64,000 nt of DNA from Allobosea sp. WAO (GCF_001509835.1 NZ_JXTJ01000006.1:62001-126000), one strand, 5' to 3'. Numbered from the stretch's first letter, positions 26,864 through 37,808 are shown. Translations and numbers: made by a program. Notes: generated from the sequence alone by a model not told the origin.

Positions 26864-28951
26864 TCACCCCTCGCGCTTGAACCTGCGGCCGCTCTCGCCG
26901 ATCCAGCCGGCGACCAGCGCGCCGAACAGCAAAGCGAGACCGATCAGCCCGATGAACAGCGGGGAGATCTGCACGCCGCGGACGATGCCGGAATCGCTGA
27001 TGCGCAGGCCGATCCAGTCGGCACCGGCGAATTGCCGGCCCGAGCGCACGGGCACGATGCGCGGCACGCTGACGCCCGAGCCGTTCTCCTGGCCGATACG
27101 GCGCGAGGAGCCGCCGGTCGCTTCCGCCAACGCCTGCAGCTGGGTGGGGTCGCTGACCACCTCCATCAGCTCGCGTGGGTTCTCCGGGCCGACGCTGGCG
27201 AAGGCGGTGAGGTTCTCGCTGGTGACCTTGTGCAAGCCGAACTCCGTCGTCGCCGTGCGGGCGGTGAACAGGCCGGGGCGGCCGGGCTCGAAGGGCACGG
27301 TGCGGGTCGAGCCGTCGGGAGCGGTGATCGTCGCCGGGGCCGGCGCATCGCCCAAGGTCTGGCGTTCGATCTCGAGATTGCGACCGCGGGCGACGGCGCG
27401 CAGCGCCTCCTCCTCCAGGTCCGGCTCCTTCATCAGCCAGTGGCCGAGCCGGCGCAGCAAATCGAGATGCGGACCGCCATCGCGGAAGCCGCGGGCCCAG
27501 AGCCAGGCATGGTCGGAGAGGAAGAGGGCGACGCGGCCCTTCTGCTCGCGTGCCAGCATCAAAAGCGGGCGCTCGCCCGGACCGGTCATCACGGCCGAGC
27601 CGGTACGGGCGCGGGCGCCGACCATGCGCAGCCATTCGCCCCAGCGCGGCGGCTCGACCTCGGCGCCCGGCAGGTCGCGGGTGACCGGGTGGCGGCGGCC
27701 GGGCTCGCTGACGCGGGCGCGGTAGGCCTCGTCGATGACGCTGCCATCGGGCTGCGCCGGCAGGATCTGGCCGAGCGGCGTACGCGCGAGCGATTGCGAG
27801 CCGGAATATTCCGGGCCGGCGGCGACCAGCAGGGCGCCGCCCTCGCGGACATAGCGGACGATGTTGTCGAAGTAGAGCAGCGGCAGGATCGACTGGTTGG
27901 CGTAGCGGTCGAAGATGATCAGGTCGAAATCCCTGATCTTGACCTGGAACAGCTCACGCGTCGGGAAGGCTATCAGCGAGAGCTCGTTGATCGGCGTGCC
28001 GTCCTGCTTCTCCGGTGGGCGCAGGATGGTGAAGTGGACCAGGTCGACATTGGCGTCGGCCTTGAGCAGATTGCGCCAGGTGCGCTCGCCCGGATGCGGC
28101 TCGCCCGAGACCAGCAGCACGCGCAGCTTGTCCCTGACGCCCTCGATGGTGATGACGGCGCGGTTGTTGGCGAGCGTCAGCTCGTTGTCGAGTGGCGCGG
28201 CCTCGATCTCGACGACGTTCGGCCCGCCGCGGTCGATCCTGACCGGCACCTGCACCGTCTGCCCGGCGATGACCTCGCGGCGCGCGATGACCTCGCCGTC
28301 GCGGCGCACGGTGAGCGCGGCGCGGCCCGGGCCGCCCTTCTCGACGACGCGCAGGCGGATGTTCTGATCCTTGCCGACGATGCCGAAGCGCGGAGAATCG
28401 ACGAGCACGATGCGCCGGTCGATCTCGCGCTCGCGGCCGGTGGTCAGAACGTGCAGCGGGGCGCGCAGGCCGAGTGCTTCGGCATTGGCCGGTGCATCAT
28501 GGGCGAGGCCGTCGGTGATCACGATCGCTCCCGCGACGCGCTCGGAGGGAACGTCGGCGAGGCTGGAGGCCAGCGCCTCGAACAGCCTTGTGCCGTCGCC
28601 GGCGCCCTGCGCATCGGTGACCTCGACGGTACGCGTCTCGACTCCGCTGACGCCGCGCAACTGGTTCTCGACCTCGGCCTGGGCGGCCTGCGTCTGCGCA
28701 CTGCGATCGGAGAGGCGGTTCGAGCCGGAGCGGTCGACGACGACGGCGACGACGTCCTTGACCGGCTCGCGCTCCTCGAAGACCAGCGACGGGTCGGCGA
28801 GGGCGATGGTCAGTACGGTCAACGCCAGGGCGCGCAGGATGGCGCTGCGGCCGGCGAGCACCAGCGCCGCGCCGGCGGCGAGCGCGGCCAGCACCGCGAG
28901 CCCGATCAGCAGCGGCAGCGGCACCAGCGGGGCGAAGGTCAGGCTCCACAT
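26864..28951 (-). CDS. Membrane protein with VWA and glutamine-amidotransferase-like domains
   Basis: The 695-residue protein has two N-terminal transmembrane helices (about 7-60). A VWA-like domain follows with a metal-site motif DRSGS (VVAVVVDRSGSNRL) and VITDGLAHD. After a beta-rich region comes a class I amidotransferase-like domain (FDLIIFDRYANQSILPLLY, then REGGALLVAAGPEYSGS), without an obvious catalytic Cys. A C-terminal helix (LFIGLIGLALLFGALVAGW) precedes a short basic tail. It is the last gene of moxR-DUF58-DUF4159, 35 bases after the DUF4159 gene. It is probably part of a membrane complex controlled by MoxR; its role is unknown. The ribosome binding site is weak. Confidence 0.8.
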   Translation of the reverse strand: MWSLTFAPLVPLPLLIGLAVLAALAAGAALVLAGRSAILRALALTVLTIALADPSLVFEEREPVKDVVAVVVDRSGSNRLSDRSAQTQAAQAEVENQLRGVSGVETRTVEVTDAQGAGDGTRLFEALASSLADVPSERVAGAIVITDGLAHDAPANAEALGLRAPLHVLTTGREREIDRRIVLVDSPRFGIVGKDQNIRLRVVEKGGPGRAALTVRRDGEVIARREVIAGQTVQVPVRIDRGGPNVVEIEAAPLDNELTLANNRAVITIEGVRDKLRVLLVSGEPHPGERTWRNLLKADANVDLVHFTILRPPEKQDGTPINELSLIAFPTRELFQVKIRDFDLIIFDRYANQSILPLLYFDNIVRYVREGGALLVAAGPEYSGSQSLARTPLGQILPAQPDGSVIDEAYRARVSEPGRRHPVTRDLPGAEVEPPRWGEWLRMVGARARTGSAVMTGPGERPLLMLAREQKGRVALFLSDHAWLWARGFRDGGPHLDLLRRLGHWLMKEPDLEEEALRAVARGRNLEIERQTLGDAPAPATITAPDGSTRTVPFEPGRPGLFTARTATTEFGLHKVTSENLTAFASVGPENPRELMEVVSDPTQLQALAEATGGSSRRIGQENGSGVSVPRIVPVRSGRQFAGADWIGLRISDSGIVRGVQISPLFIGLIGLALLFGALVAGWIGESGRRFKREG

Positions 28952-28986
28952 CGGCTAGAATTCCAATCCCATGCCGGTCCGCCGCA

Positions 28987-31809
28987 TCACTGCCCGAGCC
29001 TTTCGAGCAGGGCCGGGACGTGAACCTGGTCGGCCTTGTAGTTGCCGGTAAGGGCGTACATCACGAGGTTGACGCCGGCGCGCAGAGCCATTTCGCGCTG
29101 GCGTGGATCGCTGCCCGACATCGGCACCAGCGCCTCGCCGCGCCGGCCGACTGCCCAGGCCGAAGCGAGATCGTTGGAGGTGATGACGATCGGCGAGACG
29201 CTGTCGCCGGCGCGGGCCGGGCGCCGGCCATCCTCGCCCGCCGGCGGCAGGATCTCGACCCAGGTCGTGCCGGTGTCATAGCGGCCGACGAAGCCGTCGA
29301 GGATGTAGAAGGTCTTGGTCAGGACGTGGTCGCGCGGGATCGGCTCCAGCTCCGGAATGTCGAGCGTCTGCAGCATGCGCCGGAGCTGGTCGCCCTCGGG
29401 CGTTGCGCCGCCGCCGGGCCGGGAGCTCATCGCATCGCGGGTGTCGAAGATCACGAGGCCGCCGCCCTTCATATAGGCTTCGAGCTTGCGCAGGGTCTCG
29501 GCCGAGGGGATTGGCCGCCCGGCGACGACCGGCCAGTACAGGATCGGGAAGAAGGCGAGCTCGTCGCGGGCGACGTCGACGCCGACGGCTTCGCCCGGCT
29601 CGAGCGCGGTGCGGGCGCCGAGCACGATGTTGAGCCCGGCCAACCCGGCCTTCGACATGTCGTCAACCGCCTTGTCGCCGGTGACGACATAGGCGAGGCG
29701 CGTGACCGCTCCGGCGGCGAAGAGCTCGCGCGGGATCGGCGGGCGCTGGTCGGCCGGCGCGGCGGGCACGGGGGCGGGCTGCTGCGCCAGCAGAGGCTGG
29801 GGCAGCGCAAGCAGGCCGAAGCCGAAGGCGAGCAGGAGCGCGACAGGCGCGGCGCGCCGGCGGGCGATGTTGAGCCGCCCGCCGAGCCAGAGCGTCGCCA
29901 GCGTGTCGGCGACGAGGAGGACGAGCGCCAGCACGAGAAGCAGCGGCCGGATATCCTTCGCCACCGGCTGGTCGACCGGCAGCAGCGGCGCACCGAGCGA
30001 AGCGAGATCGAGGGCGGCGAGCGTGTCGGCCGGAGCGAGCGTGTTCACGGCCATGGTTCCGTCGCTGGGCCCGTAAATGCCGGGCGGATGCGCCAGGATC
30101 GCACGGCCGGTGAAGCTGCGCGGTACCGGCTGGGCCGTCACCGGCGGACTGCGGAAGGCGCCGAGCCCATCGAGGACGCGGGTCGGCGACAAGGTCTCGA
30201 CCCGGGCATCGCCCGCCTGCGGCTCGGCGGCATTGGCCCCGGACAGCGAGACGATCTTGCGCAGCATCTCGACGAAGAGGCCGGAGAGCGGCAGGTTCGA
30301 CCAGGTCGTGTCGGCGGTGACGTGCATCATCGCGAGCATGCCGTCGCCGCGGCGTTCGCCGGTGACGACCGGCGTGCCGTCCTCCAGCGCCGCCCAGGTT
30401 TTGCGGGCGAGGTCGGCCTCGGGCTCGGCCAGGATCTGGCGGCTGACGCGGATCTCGTCGCTGATCTGGGCGCCGAAGAAGGGGCTCTCGCGGTTGAACG
30501 GGGCGAGCTTGCGCGGCGTCTCCCAGGACAGGCCGCCGCCGAGCGTGCGTCCGCCGCGGCGCAGGCGCACCGGCGTCAGCTCGTCGGAGGCCGCGGCCAG
30601 GCGCGCGCCGGCGAAGCGCAGCAGCACGCCGCCGCGCTCGATGAAGGCGTTGACCTTGTCGGCGGTATCGCGGTCGAGCGCGCCGATATCGGCCAGCACC
30701 AGCACGGAGAGATTCTGGGCCAGCAACTCGCCGATCGGGTCGGTCGAGCCGGCACGCGGCTCGCGGATCTCGGCGAAGGGGGAGAGCGCCCGCGAGACGT
30801 AGTAGGTCGGGGAGAGCAGGGGCTGGGCGGTATCGGCGGTGGCGCCGGAGACGATGCCGACGCGGCGCCGCTTGGCACGGTCATCGAGCAGCGCGACCGC
30901 TCCGGCGCTGCGCTCGCCGACGATCTCGAGCCGGGAGACGGCGTTGCGGACCTCGATCGGCAGGGTGAGCCGGGCGCTGGTCTGCAGTTCCGTGGCGCCG
31001 AAGACGAAGGGGGCGTCGCCGAGCGGCAGGCCCTTGAGGTCGAGCGCCCGGACCTGGCCACTGGCGGCGGCATTCACGCTCGGACGCAGCACCTTGACGG
31101 TGAGTGCGCCGGCGAGGTTCTCAGGTGCGGTCAGCGCGAGCTGGTCGGCCGGGCTGGTATGGATCGACAGGCGTCCCGCCGAGGCTTCCTGCCGCATTCT
31201 TGCGAGGAAATCATCGTCGCCGCCGAGCCCAAGCCCGTCGGCGATCCAGACGGTTTCGGCCTGCGGCTGGGCGCGCCAGAAGGCTTCGAGGCGCTGGAGA
31301 TGCGCGCCGCGATCGGGCGCATGGGGCTGCAGCGAAAAGGCGCGCAGGCGCTCGACCGCGGCGCGCGGCTCGGACAGCGCGATCTCGGCCGGAGCTTCGG
31401 CGAGGCCGACGAGCGCAACGGCGCGGCCGTCGCGGGCTGCGGCGGCGACGCGGTTCTCAGCGATCGCCAGCCGCTCCGTCCAGTCGGTCGCGGCGCCGAA
31501 GCCATTGTCGATCACCAGCAGCATCGGGCCGCGCAGGGCCGCAGCGTCGCGCACCGGGTTCCAGACCGGGCCGGCGACGGCGAGGATCGCGAGCGCCGCC
31601 ACCGCCATGCGTAGCGCCAGCAGCCACCAGGGCGTGTGAGCCGGCATTTCGCGCTTGGCGACGAGGTCGCGCATGATCTTCAGCGGCGGGAAATCGATCC
31701 GGCGCGGACGCGGCGGCGTGACCCGCAGTATCAGCCAGAGCGCCGGCAGCAAGGCGAGCGCGATCAGGGCCAGCGGGGCTGAGAAGGCGATCGGTAGGGA
31801 TGACAGCAT
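28987..31809 (-). CDS. DUF4159 protein with BatA-like N-terminus
   Basis: The 940-residue protein opens with a double-transmembrane BatA-type domain (LALIALALLPALWLILR, PRRIDFPPLKIMRDL, then a second helix near residue 75). A VWA-like region lacks the DxSxS metal motif (LLVIDNGFGA). An amidotransferase-like segment (VLVLADIGALDRDTADKV, FIERGGVLLRFAG) follows. A transmembrane helix near residues 655-690 precedes a C-terminal DUF4159 domain with FPILYWPVVAGRPIP and GGGLVIFDTRDA. GAGGGAGGG lies before the ATG, 13 bases after the DUF58 stop. The protein resembles the rhizobial member of MoxR clusters. Function unknown; a scaffold in the periplasm and membrane is inferred. Confidence 0.82.
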   Translation of the reverse strand: MLSSLPIAFSAPLALIALALLPALWLILRVTPPRPRRIDFPPLKIMRDLVAKREMPAHTPWWLLALRMAVAALAILAVAGPVWNPVRDAAALRGPMLLVIDNGFGAATDWTERLAIAENRVAAAARDGRAVALVGLAEAPAEIALSEPRAAVERLRAFSLQPHAPDRGAHLQRLEAFWRAQPQAETVWIADGLGLGGDDDFLARMRQEASAGRLSIHTSPADQLALTAPENLAGALTVKVLRPSVNAAASGQVRALDLKGLPLGDAPFVFGATELQTSARLTLPIEVRNAVSRLEIVGERSAGAVALLDDRAKRRRVGIVSGATADTAQPLLSPTYYVSRALSPFAEIREPRAGSTDPIGELLAQNLSVLVLADIGALDRDTADKVNAFIERGGVLLRFAGARLAAASDELTPVRLRRGGRTLGGGLSWETPRKLAPFNRESPFFGAQISDEIRVSRQILAEPEADLARKTWAALEDGTPVVTGERRGDGMLAMMHVTADTTWSNLPLSGLFVEMLRKIVSLSGANAAEPQAGDARVETLSPTRVLDGLGAFRSPPVTAQPVPRSFTGRAILAHPPGIYGPSDGTMAVNTLAPADTLAALDLASLGAPLLPVDQPVAKDIRPLLLVLALVLLVADTLATLWLGGRLNIARRRAAPVALLLAFGFGLLALPQPLLAQQPAPVPAAPADQRPPIPRELFAAGAVTRLAYVVTGDKAVDDMSKAGLAGLNIVLGARTALEPGEAVGVDVARDELAFFPILYWPVVAGRPIPSAETLRKLEAYMKGGGLVIFDTRDAMSSRPGGGATPEGDQLRRMLQTLDIPELEPIPRDHVLTKTFYILDGFVGRYDTGTTWVEILPPAGEDGRRPARAGDSVSPIVITSNDLASAWAVGRRGEALVPMSGSDPRQREMALRAGVNLVMYALTGNYKADQVHVPALLERLGQ

Positions 31810-31822
31810 GGCTCGCCCTCCC

Positions 31823-32737
31823 TCAGCCGCCCGGGCCGCGCGCGGCGGCGATCAGGCTGGCGACGCGCAGCACTGCCTCGCTGGCCGGTCGGTCGGTGCG
31901 ATGCAGGGTCAAGGTCCAGCCGGCATGGCGGCAGGCCTCGCGGATGGCGTCGCGATGCGCCTGCAGGCGCTGGCGATATTCCTCGCCCCAGGCGCCGGCA
32001 TCGCCGACGCGCAACGACAGCCCGTCCTCGAGATCGAACAGCTCGGCCTGGCCGGAGAAGGGGAAGGTCTCCTCGATCGGGTCGACAATCAGGAGGATGT
32101 GGCCCTTGGCACCGCTGCTCGCCATGGTGGCGATCCGCCTCGCCAGCCCGTCCGCCGGGGTGAGCGCGTCGGTGATCAGGATGGCGTCGGCAAGCCGCGG
32201 GAGCGGCTGGTCCGGCGGCAGGTCGGCCTCGCCGCCTTGCCTGTCGGTGAGGATCGCCTGCGCCAGCGTCTCGACGACGCGGCGCGAGGCCAGCGCCCGG
32301 GTCAGGCCCATATGGCCGACGCGTTCGCCGCCCTCGACCAGCGCTTCGGCGAGCGCGAAGCCGCAGACGAGGGCGCGATCGATCTTGCTCGCCTGTGCGA
32401 GCGAGGAGGAAAAGCCCATCGATGGCGAGCGGTCGATCCACAGCCAGATCGCGTGCGAGGCCTCCCATTCGCGCTCGCGCACGAAGAGATGGCCATCGCG
32501 GGCGGAGCGGCGCCAATCGATGCGCGAGGCGGATTCACCGGCGACCAGCGGCCGGTACTGCCAGAAGGTCTCGCCGGGCCCGGAGCGGCGGCGACCATGG
32601 ATGCCGTGCACGCTGGCCGAGACCCGGCGCGCCTCGAGCACCAGCCGTGGCAGGCGGGCGGCGAGATCGAGCGAGGCCTTCAGGACCGGCTGGGCCGGCT
32701 GGCGTTCAGCCGGCCCGAGGACGCGCGTGCGCAGCAT
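31823..32737 (-). CDS. DUF58 domain protein (VWA-like, MoxR partner)
   Basis: The 304-residue protein has the DUF58 hallmark RPLVAGESASRIDWRRSARDG near residue 80 and a VWA site with WIDRSPSMGF, where D-R-S-P-S fits DxSxS. Unlike many DUF58 proteins it has no N-terminal transmembrane pair. DUF58 proteins are commonly encoded beside MoxR AAA ATPases and are thought to be their metal-ion-dependent partners. The start at 32737 is preferred to 32800 because GAGGGA, overlapping the moxR stop region, lies at good distance, and the longer frame would overlap moxR. Confidence 0.86.
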   Translation of the reverse strand: MLRTRVLGPAERQPAQPVLKASLDLAARLPRLVLEARRVSASVHGIHGRRRSGPGETFWQYRPLVAGESASRIDWRRSARDGHLFVREREWEASHAIWLWIDRSPSMGFSSSLAQASKIDRALVCGFALAEALVEGGERVGHMGLTRALASRRVVETLAQAILTDRQGGEADLPPDQPLPRLADAILITDALTPADGLARRIATMASSGAKGHILLIVDPIEETFPFSGQAELFDLEDGLSLRVGDAGAWGEEYRQRLQAHRDAIREACRHAGWTLTLHRTDRPASEAVLRVASLIAAARGPGG

Positions 32738-32747
32738 CAGCTTTCCC

Positions 32748-33776
<1,029 letters not shown>

Positions 33777-33960
33777 GACGATCTCCTTCAGCCTCGCCGC
33801 GGCGCGGCCATGACCTTTGTTCCGGAACTGTGGCCCCGGGGAGGGACCGGCTCAAGGGGCCTGTGCGTGCCGGTGCACAACACTGCGCTTCACGATTATG
33901 TAGAGTTCAAGGCGAGAAAGCGATGCAACCGGCATGCCGCAGGCAGGAAACAGGTCACAG

Positions 33961-34542
33961 ATGAGTGAGACGGGAAGCGCCATGGACCGGCTGCTCGGCG
34001 CGCTGGGTAACGGTAAAACGCGCGGCCTGCCGCCGGTAGAGCGCTGGAATCCGCCTTTTTGCGGCGATCTCGACATGCGTATCGCCAGCGACGGCACCTG
34101 GTTTTATCTGGGCACGCCGATCGGCCGTCCAGCTCTGGTCAAGCTCTTCTCCTCGGTGCTGTGGCGCGAGGGGGCTGATTACTTTCTCGTGACCCCGGTC
34201 GAAAAGGTCGGGATCAAGGTCGAGGATGCGCCGTTCCAGGCGGTGGAGATGGCGGTCTCAGGGGAGGGGGATGCCCGTAGCATCGCCTTCCGCACGCAGG
34301 TCGACGAGGTCGTGAATGTCGATGGCGCGCATCCGATTCGGTTCGAGCGCTCCCACGGCGACGGGGTGAAGCCCTATGTCCATGTCCGGCGCGATCTCTG
34401 GGCGCGGGTGACGCGGGCGCTGACCTACGACCTGCTGGCGCTCGGGGAGGTCCGCGAGGTCGATGGTGTCGCGCAGTTCGGCGTCGTGGTCGCGGGAGCG
34501 TTCTACGTCGTCGCGCCGGCAAGCGAGATCGAGGGACTGTGA
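33961..34542 (+). CDS. DUF1285 domain protein
   Basis: The 193-residue protein contains [20 protein letters not shown] (residues about 34-53), the mark of DUF1285, followed by [20 protein letters not shown] and [12 protein letters not shown]-like strands ([18 protein letters not shown]). It has no signal or membrane segment. The fold of this family is known but its role is not. The ATG at 33961 follows AGGAAACAGGT; another candidate is 33934. It starts a run of five genes on the plus strand: DUF1285, a NUDIX hydrolase overlapping by one base, a tiny frame, DUF6111 and cca. The intergenic region upstream carries the promoters of this run and of moxR. Confidence 0.85.
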   Translation: MSETGSAMDRLLGALGNGKTRGLPPVERWNPPFCGDLDMRIASDGTWFYLGTPIGRPALVKLFSSVLWREGADYFLVTPVEKVGIKVEDAPFQAVEMAVSGEGDARSIAFRTQVDEVVNVDGAHPIRFERSHGDGVKPYVHVRRDLWARVTRALTYDLLALGEVREVDGVAQFGVVVAGAFYVVAPASEIEGL

Positions 34543-35219
34543 TGCCGGTTACAGGGCGGCTGCTGCGACAGGGCCAGGATTGGGATTTCTCCGATATCGC
34601 CGATGTGCTGGCAGGAAGGCTGCGCGCCGTCCCACCGGCTTTCGGCGACCTGATCGCCCGGCCGCGCGGCGACCATGATTTGCAGGAGGAACCCGTCGAG
34701 GTTCCGGACGAGGCAGCCGCGATCGAGGCGGCGGTGCTGATCCCGATCGTGCTGCATCCGGGCGAGCCGACCGTGCTGCTCACCCAGCGGGCAACCGCGC
34801 TGCGCAATCATTCCGGGCAGGTCGCCTTCCCCGGCGGGCGGGTGGATGCGGTCGACGGCTCGCCGCTGATCGCAGCGCTGCGCGAGGCGGAGGAGGAGAT
34901 CGGGCTGGCGCGCGACAGGGTCCGGACCGTCGGTTATCTCGACGCCTATCTGACCGGGACCGGCTATCGTGTCGTGCCGGTGGTCGGGCTGGTCGAGCCG
35001 CCGCTTGCGCTGACGATCAATCCGCATGAGGTCGACGAGGCCTTCGAGACCCCGCTCTCCTTCCTGATGGACCCGGCCAATCACCAGCGCCATGGCCGCG
35101 AATGGAAGGGGCGACGTCGTACCTACTATGCGATGCCGCATGACGGTCACTATATCTGGGGTGCGACGGCCGGGATGATCCGCAATCTTTACGAGCGCCT
35201 CGCCGCCGGAGAGCTGTGA
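34542..35219 (+). CDS. CoA pyrophosphatase-type NUDIX hydrolase
   Basis: The 225-residue protein has the CoA-diphosphatase signature LRNHSGQVAFPGG directly before the NUDIX box (GGRVDAVDGSPLIAALREAE then EEIGL), as in NudL/YeaB. It should cleave CoA or acyl-CoA to 4'-phosphopantetheine and 3',5'-ADP, using metal bound by the REUXEE Glu residues. LTQRATAL upstream is also typical. The stop of DUF1285 and this ATG overlap as TGATG, so translation is coupled. A GTG three bases upstream (34539) is a less likely start. Confidence 0.9.
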   Translation: MPVTGRLLRQGQDWDFSDIADVLAGRLRAVPPAFGDLIARPRGDHDLQEEPVEVPDEAAAIEAAVLIPIVLHPGEPTVLLTQRATALRNHSGQVAFPGGRVDAVDGSPLIAALREAEEEIGLARDRVRTVGYLDAYLTGTGYRVVPVVGLVEPPLALTINPHEVDEAFETPLSFLMDPANHQRHGREWKGRRRTYYAMPHDGHYIWGATAGMIRNLYERLAAGEL

Positions 35220-35226
35220 GAAGAGT

Positions 35227-35292
35227 ATGATGCCGTTCGAATATCTGACGTCCGCCTTCGGCATGATGCTCGTGGGGATAGGTCACGCCTGA
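35227..35292 (+). CDS. Possible 21-residue leader or micro-ORF before DUF6111
   Basis: ATG at 35227, preceded by GAGAAG, opens a 21-codon frame (MMPFEYLTSAFGMMLVGIGH and a final Ala). Its TGA overlaps the ATG of DUF6111 as TGATG. Composition is hydrophobic. It may be a translational coupler or chance; no further evidence. Confidence 0.3.
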   Translation: MMPFEYLTSAFGMMLVGIGHA

Positions 35293-35558
35293 TGCTGCGC
35301 ACGCTGATCGAGGAGTTCCTGCTCTTCGTCCTGCCCTTCTGCCTGTTCGCGGGCTATCTCGTGATCCGGCGGCGCAATCCGTTCGACGTCGAGCACTGGA
35401 GCGGCCATTTGTTCTGGCTCTCGGTGGTCGGGCTCGTCCTCGGCATCTCCGCCTTCATCTATGCCGGCATCGTCGCGCCGCGTCACACCGGCGCTTTCGT
35501 GCCGCCGCATGTCGAGGGCGGGCGGCTGGTGCCGGGCGAATTCAATGACAAGCCCTGA
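35292..35558 (+). CDS. DUF6111-type small membrane protein
   Basis: The 88-residue protein has two transmembrane helices (LIEEFLLFVLPFCLFAGYLV and FWLSVVGLVLGISAFIYAGI) separated by a short loop with RRRNPFDVEHWSG. The C-terminal tail APRHTGAFVPPHVEGGRLVPGE is hydrophilic. This pattern matches a small protein encoded before cca in many Hyphomicrobiales; the family has no known function. Its stop lies 14 bases inside cca, so the two are probably co-translated. Confidence 0.83.
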   Translation: MLRTLIEEFLLFVLPFCLFAGYLVIRRRNPFDVEHWSGHLFWLSVVGLVLGISAFIYAGIVAPRHTGAFVPPHVEGGRLVPGEFNDKP

Positions 35559-36792
35559 GCACCGGCTCGCGCCGCTGCTGGCGCGGGAGGAGATCGCGGC
35601 GCTGATGGCGGCGCTGAACCGGGACGGCGAGGAGGCGCGCATCGTCGGCGGCGCCGTCCGCAACGCGCTGCTCGGCGAAGATGTAGCCGATATCGATATC
35701 GCGACGACAGCGCTGCCGGAGGAAACGGTGCGGCGGGCGAAGGCTGCCGGCTTCAAACCGGTGCCGACCGGGATCGAGCATGGCACGATCACCGTCGTCG
35801 TCTCCGGCATGCCTTTCGAGGTCACAACGCTGCGCCGCGATGTCGAGACCGATGGCCGCCACGCCGTCGTCGCCTTCGGCCGCGATTTCCGGGAGGATGC
35901 GCTGCGGCGGGACTTCACGATCAATGCGCTGGGGCTCGATGCCGCCGGCAGGCTGCACGACTATGCCGGGGGGCTGGCCGATCTGGCGGCGCGCCGGGTC
36001 CGCTTCATCGGGCAGGCACGCGAGCGCATCGCCGAAGACTACCTGCGTATCCTGCGCTTCTTCCGTTTCCATGCCCGCTATGGTGCCGGCGAGCCGGACA
36101 AGGCGGCTTTCGACGCTTGCACCGAGGGGCGAGCCGGGCTCGGCGGCCTGTCGCGCGAACGAGTGCGGGCCGAACTGCTGAAGCTGCTCGCCGCGCCGCG
36201 CGCCGCGGCGACTCTGCGGGCGATGGCGGGGGCAGGGCTGCTGGTACCGGTCATCGGCGGCGTGCCGCAGCTCTCGCGCTTCGAGGCTGTTGCGGCAGAC
36301 GGCGAAAAGGGTGGGGATCGCGTCCATCCGGATTTCAGGCTGGCGGCCCTGGCGGTCCTGACCCGCGAGGACGCGACGCGGCTGCGCGAAAAGCTGCGGC
36401 TGTCGAACGCCGAGTCCGGGCGGATCGAGGCGATTGCGCTGGCCCTCGAGGCGATCGCTGGGCGCGAGAGCCTGCCTGCCCTCGCCGAACTGCGCGAGAC
36501 GGCGCACCGTGTCGGGACCGATGCGGTCGCCGCGGCGCTCGTCTTGCTGAACGCCACCGCGGGCGCGGCGCGGGCGGAGGAAGGGCAGGCGCTCATCGCC
36601 GGCCTCGGCCAGACGCCGCGGTTCCTGCCGAGCGGCAAGGATCTGCTGGCGCTCGGCGTGGCGGCGGGGCCGCTGCTCGGGCAGGTGCTGGAGCAGGCGC
36701 GGCGCGACTGGATCGCGGCCGGCTGTCCGGCCGGGCGCGACGAGCAGATGGCGCTGGTCGCAAAAGCGGCCGCTGTGCTGTCGCCCGCATAA
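35545..36792 (+). CDS. cca: CCA tRNA nucleotidyltransferase
   Basis: The 415-residue protein is a class II nucleotidyltransferase. GGAVRNALLG and DIDIATTA carry the DxD metal site near residue 50. RRDFTINALG, ARRVRFIGQARERIAEDYLRILRFFRF (split at the underlying RF) and the HD-less C-terminal helical region follow. It adds or repairs the 3' CCA of tRNAs. The ATG at 35545 lies inside the DUF6111 gene; the earlier in-frame codon 35461 is not near a ribosome binding site. Because no HD phosphohydrolase motif is evident, it is the short form typical of alphaproteobacteria. Confidence 0.9.
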   Translation: MTSPEHRLAPLLAREEIAALMAALNRDGEEARIVGGAVRNALLGEDVADIDIATTALPEETVRRAKAAGFKPVPTGIEHGTITVVVSGMPFEVTTLRRDVETDGRHAVVAFGRDFREDALRRDFTINALGLDAAGRLHDYAGGLADLAARRVRFIGQARERIAEDYLRILRFFRFHARYGAGEPDKAAFDACTEGRAGLGGLSRERVRAELLKLLAAPRAAATLRAMAGAGLLVPVIGGVPQLSRFEAVAADGEKGGDRVHPDFRLAALAVLTREDATRLREKLRLSNAESGRIEAIALALEAIAGRESLPALAELRETAHRVGTDAVAAALVLLNATAGAARAEEGQALIAGLGQTPRFLPSGKDLLALGVAAGPLLGQVLEQARRDWIAAGCPAGRDEQMALVAKAAAVLSPA

Positions 36793-36864
36793 GCTTACCG
36801 GTCGCCCGGAGCGCCGCTGCTGCGGGGCTTCGGGGTAATAACCGGCCTCAGCGACGGGCCGTGA

Positions 36865-37788
36865 TCACGGCCACCGTACCGTCGGCGGCAACGAGGACAG
36901 GATCGAATCGACATTGCCGCCGGTGCGGAGACCGAAGATCGTGCCGCGGTCGTAGAGCAGGTTGAACTCGACATAGCGGCCGCGGCGGACCTGCTGCTCG
37001 TGCCGGTCGGCCTCGGTCCACGGCGTGCCGAGATTGGCGCGCATGATCCTCGGGTAGATGTCGAGGAAGGCCTCGCCCACGGCGCGGGTGAAGGCGAGAT
37101 CGGCCTCCGGCTCGCCGCTCCAGACATAATCGTAGAAGATGCCGCCGATGCCGCGCGGCTCGCCCCGATGCTTCAGGAAGAAATACTCGTCGCACCACGC
37201 CTTGAAGCGGGCATAGTCGGCGACGCCGGCATGCGCCTCGCAAGGCGCCCGCATCGCGGCGTGGAAGGCCTGCGCGTCCGGGTCGTCCTGCTCGCGCCGG
37301 CGCACCAGAACCGGCGTCAGGTCGGCGCCGCCGCCGAACCAGGGCTTGGTCGTCACGACGAAGCGGGTGTTCATGTGCACGGTCGGCGCGTGCGGGTTCC
37401 AGGGATGGGCGATCAGCGAAATGCCGGTGGCGTGGAAGCGCGGATCCTCGGCCGAGCCCGGGATCTGGCCGGCGAATTCCGGCGCAAAGGTGCCGTGCAC
37501 GGTCGAGACGTGGACGCCGACCTTCTCGAAGACGCGCCCGCTCATCAGCGACATCACGCCGCCACCGCCGGGCGCGCCGTCATGGTTGCGGCGCTGCCAA
37601 GGCGTGCGGACGAAGCGGCCCGGCGTCGCGGTTTCCGGTGGGTAGGGGCCGACAGCCTCATCCTCCAGCGTCTCGAAGGCGGCGCAGATGCGGTCGCGCA
37701 GGCTTTCGAACCAGGCGGCCGCGCGTGGCTTCAGCGCCTCCACGGTGGCGGGGTCGAAGCTCGGGCTCGCAGTCTCTTGCTTTTGCAT
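36865..37788 (-). CDS. hemF: Oxygen-dependent coproporphyrinogen III oxidase
   Basis: The 307-residue protein has the family blocks [46 protein letters not shown] and [18 protein letters not shown], with the signature of HemF. It oxidatively decarboxylates coproporphyrinogen III to protoporphyrinogen IX with O2. trmL follows upstream in the same orientation, 20 bases before, suggesting co-transcription. The C-terminal run [19 protein letters not shown] closes the family region. Confidence 0.95.
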   Translation of the reverse strand: MQKQETASPSFDPATVEALKPRAAAWFESLRDRICAAFETLEDEAVGPYPPETATPGRFVRTPWQRRNHDGAPGGGGVMSLMSGRVFEKVGVHVSTVHGTFAPEFAGQIPGSAEDPRFHATGISLIAHPWNPHAPTVHMNTRFVVTTKPWFGGGADLTPVLVRRREQDDPDAQAFHAAMRAPCEAHAGVADYARFKAWCDEYFFLKHRGEPRGIGGIFYDYVWSGEPEADLAFTRAVGEAFLDIYPRIMRANLGTPWTEADRHEQQVRRGRYVEFNLLYDRGTIFGLRTGGNVDSILSSLPPTVRWP

Positions 37789-37808
37789 GTCTGTCTCGTT
37801 CGAACGCG

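Noticed and set aside
27032-29023. Open frame of 663 codons on the plus strand
   Set aside because: Antisense shadow of the VWA/amidotransferase gene; no ribosome binding site or motif.
29020-31614. Open frame of 864 codons on the plus strand
   Set aside because: It lies wholly antisense to the DUF4159 gene. Its composition (Arg, Gly, Asp-rich, no domain) is typical of high-GC antisense frames.
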